A DNA stretch of 64,000 nt from Eumeta japonica (Eukaryota > Arthropoda > Insecta > Lepidoptera > Psychidae), in the NCBI GenBank assembly GCA_005406025.1, contig BGZK01000282.1:62001-126000 (forward strand), given 5' to 3'. Positions 26,853 through 37,866 of this stretch are shown in pieces. Numbering within the stretch: position 1 is the stretch's first letter; each line of letters starts with the position of its first letter. Position numbers and translations under genes: made by a program. A model generated the notes under the pieces. The model made no database searches. It saw nothing but the letters and a program-made list of their open reading frames with translations, and was not told where the DNA came from.

Positions 26853-27660
26853 AACTCATAGCACCCAGTAACTTTGGAAGCGGTGAGCGCTAAATTTAAG
26901 AGAAATTTACCAAAACAAGTTTTTCATAATTATCAGTCTTGAATTCGTTTGGCGCTAATAAGTTATTGCTAGTAAATAAAACAAAATGTTTAGTGGAAAT
27001 ATGATTTATGATATAACAATTAACAATAGACATTTCACGGTGGCGGCCACGTGTGGGGGACCGACAAGTTGAGCTCTGCAATTTTTGCAATAAGTAAACA
27101 AGTTACTAATTGAGTGATTATTGCGAAGTTCGTTAGTTTCAGAATTTTTATAACATAATGTCACAAGGTGTGCTTTGACGGAAGACTGCTTGTATACAAA
27201 TTATGTTTATTTTAAATAAGAGAGCGATTGAGGCCAGTTACATGCTAAAATGTAAAGACACGCTCATTGTCATGGTCAATGTATTCCCGAGAATATTATC
27301 TATGCACGTAACAATATCAATGCTGTGTCTAGATCGGGCGCTGCCAAATTTAAATACAAGCGGAAAACGCTCGAAATTCTCGGGTCCAGCCGGTCTGTGT
27401 GTTGGCGGCTGTAGGCGTTTTTATAATAGCATTGTAAAGTATTATAGAGTTACGTAATGAACAAAACTTAAGTCATGAAAATCCCTATTATTGTGAACGT
27501 TTGAACGATTGCAACGCGGAGACGTCGATCGATCAATTCTAGAATTATAAGATAAAATAGGTTTAAAAATACTTACTAATTCCTTTCCTTCAAGTATTAG
27601 TTAACCTGGTAATAAATTTATTTTAACTTTCAACAGAATGTAAATACTTGGTATTTAAAA
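26853..27660. other. Gene-free stretch
   Basis: No supported features. The plus-strand frame 27203-27457 and minus-strand frame 26896-27090 have no domain or clear splice context. Confidence 0.4.
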
Positions 27661-27664
27661 AATA

Positions 27665-27880
27665 ACAAAATTTTATTTTTACCTTTACAATACATACGTA
27701 TTTATATACAAATATACATACAATAACTTAATACATTTGCAAGCTATGCATAATTCTCTAAGACCGATCATAGTTGAGTGGAGTCTCTCGTTCGGTGACT
27801 CATCGTTACGTTACCGAGCGTTACACTTTCAAAGTGACTCCCAGCCGCAACCTAATTTAAGACGTTGTCACGTCAAAAGT
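27665..27880 (-). mobile_element. Copy C of the ACGTGACAACG repeat family (inverted)
   Basis: Read on the minus strand this starts TTTTGACGTGACAACGTC and ends AATAAAATTTTGTTA. It is nearly identical to 29105-29345, apart from small indels such as an extra AAAGTGT in one copy and a roughly 25-base insertion in the other. The far end seen in copies A and B (CGTTGTCACG) is missing here, so this copy is truncated after AATAAAATTTTGTTA. Confidence 0.8.
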
Positions 27881-29104
27881 TTATTTTTTTTCAAATGAGA
27901 GCAATTAAATAAAAAAAATCAAGGGTGAGTTCACACGCGGTAGAAACTTAGTATTCTGGTTCGTTTTTAAGAGAATGAGATGAATACACTATGGAAGTCG
28001 TAAACGCAGAGAAAAAGAGAGAGAGAGTGCGATTAATCAACATTTTTTTATTACTTAAAGTAACATTTTATTAAAGATACAAATTGTTTAATTAAATATA
28101 AAATAATGTGCTATATATTTCAACGTTTCTCTCTATCTCTCTCTCTTTCCCCCTCTCTTTGTATATATTTCGTGTAGATTAAGAATATAGTATACAGCAT
28201 GGAGTCTAGTCTCCATGGTATGCAGAGTCCGTGTACGGTAAAGTATATTAAATAGTATAGTATGTATACAACGGTAAAGTAGTGGGGACGCATACCGCTA
28301 CAAAGCATCGCATAAAGAGGAGACGAAGGGTAGGGAAATTATATAAAAACGCATTCTATCTCATTCTTTCACAGCTTAAAACCTGTACATTCATTTATAG
28401 CTATCTCTTTTTCGTTACATAAAATCCAATTCCACCGTCCTAAAAGAAATTTTACTGCAAAAAATCGTCAACATGTACACGTTTGTTATCGAACCCGCGG
28501 CTTTTGGATCTCAAGTCGAGCGTCTGCCAGCGACTGTACCTAGACGTGATGTACAATGTACATGGAAATAACGCAGAATAACAACTCGGCGGCAAACGAG
28601 AGAAAAACTGTAAATTCTCAAACAAACCGTTTCAGCAGCGGAAAAGTGCTAACGTAAACAGTACGTGTAAACAATATCCGAATGCATTCGCTTCGACCTT
28701 GACTCGCTCCGAAACGGCCGTAGACGAGCAGCACCTCCGACGTCTAGCGGCGTGAGGTGTGCTCCGGAGGCGCGGTCTGTACTGACACCGCCCGCTCGTT
28801 TGTCCGCCGCTCTGACCCTGACTCCGATAGAGCCTGCCGCTGCTTCTTCACGGCTCATCCAGATCCTTTTAGACTTTTACAACTCGTTTAAATGGAGTTC
28901 CACGAGAGCGATAGGTGTCTGAGAAATTATAGCTTTTGATGGACGTGCAGGAGTACATGTCTATTCCTGTGTCGAGCTACTTTGAGATGATCGATAGTAA
29001 CATCGAATGCAAAGTATAATAAGGCTATTTGTTTATGCCGTTCGGTCAGACTGGCAAATTACAATTAGACAATTTATTTGGCACCGGATCCCATCCTATT
29101 GATT
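27881..29104. other. Spacer between inverted repeat copies, with CpG-rich segment
   Basis: This 1.2 kb spacer has AG/CT-rich simple sequence at about 28013-28030 and 28126-28160, and a CpG-rich segment at about 28640-28850. A 69-codon minus-strand frame covers the CpG segment but has no recognised domain. No transposase is seen, so it is not clear whether the inverted copies mobilised it. Confidence 0.4.
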
Positions 29105-29545
29105 TTTTGACGTGACAACGTCTTAAATTAGGTTGCGGCTGGAGTCACTTTGAACGCTCGGTAACGTAACGATGAGTCACCGAAGAGAGGCCCGCCGAAT
29201 GCCTTGCGTCTCTCACTCAACTATGATCGGTCTGCCGCGCGCACTAGAGAATTAGTGCATAGCTTGCAAATGTATTGCAAGTTATTGTATGTATATTTGT
29301 ATATAAATACGTATGTATGTGTAAAGGTAAAAATAAAATTTTGTTAATATGAAATTCAGTGCGAGATTCTTTGTATAAATTAATGTTTTAAATATAATTC
29401 TTTGTATAAATAAATGTTTTAAATTGTTACTATTATTTCATCCTTCTTCCTACTATACGAATGAATATTCACATTAAAATGATTTTACCATTCAAAGTCG
29501 TTGTCACGTAAAACTTTCGCCCGTATACCGACTTTACAGGCAACC
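29105..29545 (+). mobile_element. Copy B of the ACGTGACAACG repeat family
   Basis: The first 240 bp matches copy C in inverse orientation. It then continues through a 31 bp tandem duplication (29366-29426, unit ATTCTTTGTATAAATTAATG...) to GTCGTTGTCACGTAAAAC and ACCGACTTTACAGGCAACC near 29499-29545, the right end shared with copy A. It contains an AATAAA-type signal before TTTTGTT. No coding capacity. Confidence 0.65.
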
Positions 29546-29732
29546 AAATTTTTTAATTTAATATTCTATCTCCGTTTCGCAGTACTTGGCATTTATTTTG
29601 ATAAATTGGCAACTTCGCAAAACTTTAAAAGTAGAATTTATTTTGCTTCAAAGAACGAATGTATCCCAAATAGCCATATATTCGAATCGCATTGTCACTA
29701 GTATATGAATTATAACAAATATAAGCGATTAC

Positions 29733-29880
29733 CTTTCAGATGGTGCTTTTTGCCATGCACATCAAAGAGAGTAAATGGTTCTGTCGCAATCGTAAATTTT
29801 AACGAACAGCAAGTCCGACAAATGAGTGGCTCAAAGGTCAATGGAGTCTCAAACCGTGAGCCCCATGGGGCATAGAGCAT
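29733..29880 (-). CDS. Candidate first coding exon with a ZAD-like zinc-binding start (partial gene)
   Basis: Encodes 49 residues plus one base. From about residue 16 it reads FEPLICRTCCSLKF, then EPFTLFDVHGKKHHLK. A CRxC pair (C21, C24) followed 12 or so residues later by F-x-LFD is the hallmark of the N-terminal half of the ZAD domain. ZAD is the zinc-finger-associated, dimer-forming domain of insect C2H2 zinc-finger transcription factors; the second CxxC pair would be in the next exon. The exon ends CTGAAAG followed by GTAATCGC, a plausible donor, phase 1. ATG at 29880 is the first in-frame ATG after an in-frame TAA upstream, although -3 is T, a weak context. CpG-rich DNA upstream (29890-30110) could be its promoter. 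The next exon was not found within the window. The domain call is by eye. Confidence 0.45.
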
Positions 29881-30125
29881 GCATTCTCTCAAATACGAGT
29901 TCGAGCGCGCGGGAGCACGTATGCCGTCGACGCTTCGCCGGACTTAAGATAAACACCGCGGCCAGGCAATGCGATGGATATTGGCAGCGCCACTCCCGCC
30001 AGTTGGAATCTATTCAAGGTGTTGTGTAATGTTGTCGGTGTGTATGAAAAGTTTGTCATAAACAGCACGCACGCGGCTGGCGGTTTGGCGCCCGAAGCAG
30101 CTTACAGTTAACTATGGGCGGAATG
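29881..30125 (-). promoter_or_regulatory. CpG-rich patch upstream of the ZAD-like exon
   Basis: GC-rich DNA directly 5' of the minus-strand exon candidate, consistent with a promoter and 5' leader. No TATA box is obvious. A 67-codon plus-strand frame overlaps it but is without a recognised domain. Confidence 0.3.
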
Positions 30126-30408
30126 GTCTTAAAAATGGAATTCTTTAAACAGATGTTTCTAAATAGTCTTTGGAGTACGTATATTTATTCTTTGATTTTA
30201 ATTTTTTTTTTTTAACAGATTCCTCAATATCTTTACGTGTGTATTTTGTTATCTTCACAATGCGGTTATTCTAAAAATGGTTTTCTGTTAAGTATAAAAA
30301 GTTAAACACAAATGTAATCAGTCAAGAAGTCTTTTCATTCATAGGAATCATTTGTAGGTAGAATTTGTAGGCATGACATACAGCCACTTTTCCGGTACCT
30401 ATGTATGT

Positions 30409-30479
30409 TATACACGTGGCTACCTCGTATTGAAAACTGTACCGACACGATCTTTTCAATGCGAGGTGGCCACGTCATA
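30409..30479 (+). ncRNA. MicroRNA-like hairpin (candidate pre-miRNA)
   Basis: Left arm 30409-30436 (TATACACGTGGCTACCTCG... ending TTGAAAA) pairs with 30453-30479 (TTTTCAATGCGAGGTGG... ending CGTCATA). The stem has 22 contiguous pairs including two G-U wobbles, then a small internal loop and three more pairs. The terminal loop is 16 bases. Total length is about 71 bases, matching the fold of an animal microRNA precursor. The sequence is mixed in composition, unlike the AT-only hairpins nearby. No known insect miRNA that I can recall matches either arm. It could instead be a decayed MITE; strand is arbitrary. Confidence 0.45.
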
Positions 30480-33400
30480 CCAGTACACACCTACGAAATC
30501 AATATGACACGTGTACAAACTTCAAACACTACAACAGTAGTTTCTGCCTGTTCTCACGGAATGAATTTATTTCAAGATATATTGCTAGATTGTCAGTGGT
30601 ACAAATTCAGTATTGAAAAGCTCATGGGTAACGCGTCGAGTCTTCATATACGACTTTTAAATGAATACATAAGCAAGCGTCTTACCACCGAGCCCCTTCT
30701 ATGAAAATTCCTTATCTCTGTTATACACGTATGAAATTTTTTTAGTACTTATAATATTACAATTAATTACAATCATTATTCAATACATCAAAGTCAAATG
30801 AAATTTAGACGTGTACACCTAAAAAAAACGTGTGGCTCTAAATTAATATTCATAACCGACCTAAATAGACGCTAATTATCATAATAGCTATTTGTATGCA
30901 TCGTACTAATAAAATGTTTCGTAATTACGCCAGTTTGCTATAAACAAATACAATTGGACATAAGGGGAAATATTGTCTGTTCGGCGGAACTCACGTCCGC
31001 GCCGACGGGTCCTCTCAAAGGCCCGGGGCCCCGCTGAAAATCGTCTGGTGTCCCGCGGACGGTTCGCATTCGCTCACTTTCCTTCAGCTACAGTGCTTAT
31101 GAGAATCATCCCGGACTGGCCCGCGCTTTATTTTATTTTATCTGACCGGGCGTTCGCGCACCGATCGCCCGTTTGCGGACCCGTTGCGTTGCGTGAACGT
31201 CAAATGCGACATCGCTTCCCGCACTCGGTCCGCCCGCTGCCCAAGTCTCTTCTCTATGTCATAGGGAAATAAACTGTGAATTTAAGGGGAAACTGGTTTA
31301 AGCAGGAGGTATAGTAAAGATGTGATAAAACTCAAATTATATTTCATGCATTTTTTTAAAATTGCGATTTCTTATTATCGAGAGCATTCAAAAAATAATT
31401 TGCTATCTCTTTCTCATAATATGCAAAACGCAATCTTACACATATCTCATAAGTTATTACTAAAAGTAACAATTATCGTCAACGTTCTATATAACATTAG
31501 TTAATTAGTGGCTTGCAACATTTATACTTTGGTTTGTTTTGTAAGTTAGTATTAATATACTATTAACCACAGTATTTTTACAGTGAAAAATTATTTACGT
31601 TATTTCTCGAAGCGAGGGTGTCGATTTTAAATATTCTTAGATTTCTTAATGCTTTGCCACGCGATAGATATACAAGCAGTAACAAGCGCATGTATTATCG
31701 GCAGCGCGCGCGCCGGCCGCTAATTCACGTCTACATAAACACGTAGCTATTATTTACCTACGCATACGACTATATGTATGGAGTGCTTTAAGATATTTTA
31801 ACCTCTGAATCGACGGGCGGACACGATATTAAACTATTTCGCCGATAAATCTCAGTTAATGCTCCAGAATGTACACGGGTCTATTTGTGCGTGGACGCGG
31901 CGCTCCCGGCCTTGGGCGCGTCTCCGCTGAGGCCGCGCGCCCGCCGCGCCGGCCTAACTCGGCCGATCTGGATGCGATATGTATTTCTTCACATTGTTGT
32001 ATCAGAAAGCTGTTTGCGAACAAATCGCGGGGGTAGTTCGTCGGTAGCAAATTGCTCTCGAGTGTTTCGGTGCAGAGCGTCGACTCGGAACCGGAAGGTA
32101 CAGGGGTTTGAACTCTGATTACGCACGATGAGTTTTTCGCTTAAACCAAATTAAACCGCTGTCTCGGTGTCTCGGAAAACATATTAAGCTGTCGGATCTG
32201 ATTACGATGACCGGCTGACCGATCTTCTCATTTTGTCATCCACGATATTTATTTTCATTTGATTAGTTCCGTTGTGTGAATTTACATAAAATAATAATTA
32301 TTTTTCTTACTTTATGTATTTGCAAGAATATGTATTGTAAAATCTGTTTATTTGATCCTTACTTTATTTTAATTTATAATTTAATCGTTTTATTGTTAAT
32401 ATCGCTCTAATCCGGGAAATAAAGACATTTCGCTTCGGTTGAATCACTTCACTTCTTTGCAAAAAAAGTTGAGTAATTTAGTTCAGCAATTTATGATAAT
32501 TGTCACGGATGTTTTTGTTTGAATCGCGTACTCAGACTCGTAATGATATTGACAATGACAATCCTATTGACAACGTCGATCCATCGTGCTTCTTGGTTGA
32601 AATGATGGAAACGGAATCTCAAAAACCATAAAAATTAATAAAAACATCAGTGAGAGTAATTTATTATCATTTTTCTAATCAAATTAAGTTTTTATTCACA
32701 GACGGACGTGGATTGAGCCTGATGGAAATACCACTTGAAAGAAAACGCATCTAGTACTCTACTTCACAGGTGGTATGGAAAGGAGTGCATGTTTCATGAG
32801 AAACAAAAACATTACAACTTTTAGAATGAAGTTATCGCAAAACCTTAGTCTTACAAAAGTTAGTCTTACAAAAAATTGTAATCATATATTTTTTGTAGAA
32901 AATTTTCTAATCTACAATTTAAATACTTCTATTTTTTTGGTAAACATAGACCTTTAACGAGATGTTGGCAATAACCGTATTTGTGGCCTTCGACACTGTG
33001 TAACTTTTGTAGCGCACACGGATCGATGGGAGTTTTTGGGATTGAAACCACTAATAGAAATATCGTGCAAAAGTCCAGCTTTCCCCTCATTTTTTACAAA
33101 GTTCGGTCTTTTTTCTTTTCTCTTCTCTGGACTACTCACCTAAAGAATAAGCAGTACTTCCAAACGGAAGAAATGTTTAATATTTGAAAGTATTTTTACG
33201 ACACGTCTTAAATGGAGTTTTTAACCAAACGGCACGCGCGGCGTCGGCTGCCACGCCTAGCCGAATTAAAATAAACTTCCAACGGATGTATTTACCGAAA
33301 TACGTTTTATTAACCGCATAAAATCAAAGGGAGCAAATATTTATAACGCGTCTCCGCGGCCCTAGGAGGTGCGCCGTGCACGAGACGAAAGTGAAATCAA

Positions 33401-36361
33401 ATTTGATAGTTGTCTGCTTCATAGCCAGCTTTCTTGAGAAATACAGGAAAGTTGGACTTTATTAAAAATTTCAGTTTCTTGTGATTAAAACTTGGATTAA
33501 TCGATTTTGTGAAAACATATGTGGCTATGCTTTTAAAATGTCCAATATGTAAACGACTTATATTTTTTCATTATTAAACCAAATTGTCTTCGGTTACTGT
33601 TCTATAAAATGCATTCAATCTATGCTATCAATAAATATGGAAAGAAGTGGAAGCTGTATCATAATTTTGTCTGTATAGATTTTGTATATATTCTAAAAAT
33701 AAAGTCACTGTATTTCTAATATTAAACACACATTTATAACTTTCTGTTTTTAGTAAAAAAACATATACTCAATTACTCATATTAGATAAGAAAATATTAA
33801 AATACCTATTTGTTTGACAACTTGAGTACATTTGGAATTTTAACTTAAAATATCAATGACATTTAGTACCTGTAGCGTACCTACTTAAAGTCCACTTATG
33901 AATTGGGCGATATATTCATCTTAAAGTACAATAAATCAATCGAAACAAAGACCATGAATCGAGTTCTATTTGAACGGAAAATACAAGCGGGTCCATTTAG
34001 TGATTCCCCGAACGAAATCAGTCAAAGCTAACACGAGTTAGAAACAATACTGCTATTGTATGTAGGGCAGAGAGCGAGCTAGATTAGTTAAGTGTGGCCC
34101 CGAGTGCCGCCCGCCCATTACGTGCGGGGGACGACGTGCGCCCGCGTCGCGTATACGGTAGTCGTCGTCGCCGCGTACCCTCTACCGGCGCAAGGGGACA
34201 TATCGATAACTGATGCCTCGACGTTCGTGTCATATGCGCGTGCGCAACGAGCTCGACTCCGACGAGCGCCTAACGTTGCTATGACGTTTCATTTCAGTAT
34301 CGCCCCACTGCCGAGCTTCCGAAAATAGTTTGCCTTTTACATCGAGGCGTTCAGACTTCAAGTAGTTCACGGTGTCCCGGTGCCAGCCGGATATTACTAA
34401 AAATCATTCTCACGAACGTGGTAATGACGTCCGAAGCTCGAACGATCAGAATTTGAACCCGTCAGAAAACAATGGTCTGCACAAACGACAGAGACCCGAG
34501 ACCACCTCGTATTTGCTCTAACAATGGGCACCATTAGTTGACGCCGTTTAGACGGTGAGGTATGAGGTGGTTCGCCAAGGACCGGCACAAGTTGGCCATA
34601 TAAATGTGTATATTTATACTTCTATTACATTTATTTAGTGCGATATTAGCAGAGTACGGAGACAAAATAAAAGCTAATATAAACAATAACGTGATCTCGG
34701 GACGTGGAAAATTGTCTGGTGATTATGTTTCCATAAATAGGCATTACTTAAAATAATGATACGCTTATATTGTCTAGTATTGGGTCACTTATAGTTATTT
34801 TGTCGACTATCATATGGTTATAAATTTAGTTTCTGGATGGTCAAATAATATAAATAATATTTCTAGAAATAAGTTTAGTTCGTTTTTTACGTCACCAGAC
34901 AACGGATGATCTGTTTAACAAGTGCATTACGACGTACTCGCGTCTCGAATCATATAGCCATAACTTTCTGTTTTCTTGTGCTTTTAAACATTTTATGTTG
35001 CTTAATAGTGTTTTTAGTAGTATAGTGTAAAATTCTTTTCATTCGTATAATGTTTTATTGTAATGTAACTTATGGTTTATAATTTATTGACGAATCATAC
35101 TTAAGCTGATGTCAAACGAAACCACAGAACCACGAGGTTTGATAGTGTCCTCGACCGAAGCAGATAGGTATGTTTCTTCGTTTAAGGTTAGCTTCGTTGG
35201 AGCTTTGGAAAAAGGAGAAGAATCAACTTCCACCCTACCAGCTGTCTCGACGGGGCGGTATCGAGTTCGCCGTGACCTCTACCTATCTAGCTGCACTGCA
35301 ATACGATTCCCTTGAAGAACTGCCGCGCCCGCCGGCGCAGCCTCCGAGCTAAACCGTGAAACGGCGGAGCACAGTAGTCAGCTGAATCGCTATATGTTCG
35401 TTCGAGTGAATCACTTCTTCCCATTTCTCACAAGCCACAAATTATTGTGAATTTTTTGCTGTCATATTGCATTATTGTAAAATATAATACAAATTATTTT
35501 GTTTTATTTGTGCATAAATAATATCACTGCACCTAAGCTTCAAAATTTATAGTAATAATTATGAAAGGTTACAAGAGTGGGAGATATTTTTTACAAGAGT
35601 GGGAGATGTTAACACAGGAAAATGCGCTAAAAATGTTATAAAATGTAGAAACTACTGATTAAAAAATTAATACCATTTTTGTGTTAAATCAATTTACTGA
35701 TTTAATTGTTTTAATATTTAAACTTTTATTATATACATAGTTTTTGTACTTGTATTTGTTTTATGCATTTTATATACTACAAAAACGTATGTTTTAACTT
35801 TTTTGTATGTTTACTTTTCTCTAATAAAGTAGAAACGTTAAAAAAAATCGTAACTTTACAATTAGGACTATATATAATCGGTGCTTAAAGTAAGCCCTAA
35901 GTACTTCTTACTTCAATACCAAGTTTAAGTATAATGATTGTCCTTTACCTTGCCCTGTTTCGTGTTAGAATTAAAACAAACATTACCAAGAATCTAACTA
36001 AAAATTGAAGATTCATCTCACACGCTCTCGGGGAAGGCACGACCGCGCCGGCGCGGAATGACAATGCACTCGATAAAATCTGGTGGTTTACACAATTGCG
36101 CTGTTCGCACCAGGTTAACTCCTAATGAATTATTATGCTGCACGCTCGTGAAAAATGATAAGGGTCGACAGCATTTACTTCATGAAATAAATAAGAAAAT
36201 ACGAGAACAGGTTACGACGGTTAGCAAATTAAGTAAAAAAGAAATCTATGGATTTGAATATTTGAAGATTTGAATATTTATTACAATAGAATGAATAAAA
36301 TAACGTTTTTAATTGGTCTTCGAATTGTTCTTGATTATGTTTTTTTTTCTGTATAAGGGTG
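30480..36361. other. Mostly gene-free stretch with several CpG-rich patches
   Basis: CpG-rich patches lie at about 30985-31255, 31700-31965, 33225-33375, 34085-34320, 35190-35370 and 36020-36060. Frames in these patches (such as 30973-31272 and 34092-34328) show no recognised domain. Several splice-donor-like words occur, for example CGGAAGGTACAG near 32090, but no coherent exon chain was built. A small tandem duplication, TTACAAGAGTGGGAGAT, lies at about 35568-35612. Confidence 0.4.
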
Positions 36362-36396
36362 AATCATCCAATCAAATATGACATATATTTGCAGTT
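36362..36396 (+). repeat. Fragment of the 5.9 kb MITE family
   Basis: AATCATCCAATCAAATATGA followed by ATTTGCAG repeats the inner part of the left arm of the MITE at 5851-5906. The outer end is not recognisable. Confidence 0.5.
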
Positions 36397-36595
36397 TTTA
36401 AAATGTATTTAGTTCACAAATTACGATACGATAACCGAAATAAATATACATTTACATATTTTGTCACAAAAAAAAAATTAGTATAAAATTAGTAAAAATA
36501 AATCAATAAAACCGATAACGTCCATGCTACTCGTATTGTAACGAATTATATTTGTTTATATACAATTGTATGTGCCATTAATAGAAATTAATATA

Positions 36596-36623
36596 TTTCG
36601 TATATTAATATTAATATACGAAA
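36596..36623. repeat. 28 bp perfect palindrome
   Basis: TTTCGTATATTAAT followed directly by its reverse complement, with no loop. It could extrude as a cruciform or bind a dimeric factor; no function can be assigned. Confidence 0.9.
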
Positions 36624-37866
36624 ACTAGTAATTTGTTAAGTACGCTATTATGAATTAATTCCTACTAAACGAGTGTATAAAAATATGCAAAAGTCTTCTG
36701 GTGTTAATTCTACATTAGGAACATCTGGTTTTTTACCTGATATTTTTATCATCATAGATATTGTTTTTTTTTCAATACTGCTGTAGCTAACTACCTAAGT
36801 CATACTTTTGTCTCCAACGCCTGTTTTGTGGGTGACCGCTTCACACGTCGATGCCCGATAGGCGCGCGCGCATCGGCGCGGGCACAAATCAGTTTTCCGA
36901 CTACCCGTCATTAGTATGCTCCGATGGCGCGACCGCATTCTTGTTTCACGTTATGTTATTGGAAATCGCATTAAACCCGGCGCGACTCACTGTGAAGACC
37001 AACGACAAAAGAGCTACCAGTTGTGACGACTTTGAGGCGTAAGTTAAAATGGAAATAAATGATATAACGATATAAGACACGGAACTGTTTTACGAACTCC
37101 ATGGCATCGTACGACACAAAAAACAGATGGATTTCGATTCCATCCATAGTCAGTGAAATATATTACAAACGTTTGTTACCATCGTAAAGTACAACGCACG
37201 AAACTCTGCCGCTTTGAACTGTCTGCGAATGACTCTTCCTTCTCCTCCCTCGCGTTTCTATTTTACGCCGCAGCGACGCTTTCACGACTAACTTCACAGC
37301 GACAGAGTTCCATGCGTTATACTGCATCCACGTCTCTGGTGGCATTAGTCGCTGTAACGAAAACACATTCCCACAATGCTCTTTGGTAAGTGTATCGCAA
37401 CTACGTGTTAGTAAGTGGCATTAAGTTCGTATTTGTAGCGAGGGTTACCCTAGAAAGAGGCTAGCACAATATTCGTATTTTTAGTTTCACATTAAAAAAT
37501 ATTGTGCTTTAATTACTAGTGAAATGTAAAACGCTGACGCTGGCAACGGACCTGAATGGAGAAAACTAAATATGAAATTTCAGAAAAGATGAAACACGGT
37601 CTAAGTTATGGTCGAAAACAACAACTATATAATAAGCACAAGAAATTATGCGCAACGACAGAAGAAAGCACACGCATATTCTATCACCGCATTCATGTAC
37701 GCATTCTACATGTAAAGAATTTTCTCAGATTCAATAACTTCTCCCGCATTAGCAAACTATATGCACGCTCATGCATATAAACAAATTCATGTGCGCCTGT
37801 TTAAAAAAATATATAATAATGTACCAGCATAAATTTTGTTTGGGCGGATAAATCACGAGCGCTGAT
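36624..37866. other. Gene-free stretch with CpG-rich patch and a dispersed-repeat phrase
   Basis: A CpG-rich patch at about 36830-36990 overlaps a 63-codon plus-strand frame (36851-37042) that ends near GAGGCGTAAGT, a donor-like word; no domain is recognised. At about 37258-37305, ATTTTACGCC, GCGACGC and ACTAACTTCACA occur in the same order and spacing as at about 26358-26396, so these are two copies of a short dispersed repeat. Confidence 0.4.

Noticed and set aside
30973..31272. 99-codon arginine-rich frame
   Set aside because: The composition follows local GC content, with no domain, and it begins at a non-ATG codon.
31885..32118. GC-rich plus-strand frame ending near a donor-like word
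   Set aside because: An equally long antisense frame overlaps and no domain is visible; best seen as a CpG-rich patch.
36851..37042. 63-codon frame near a GTAAGT donor-like word
   Set aside because: The protein is not recognised, the start context is weak, and a single donor word is common by chance.
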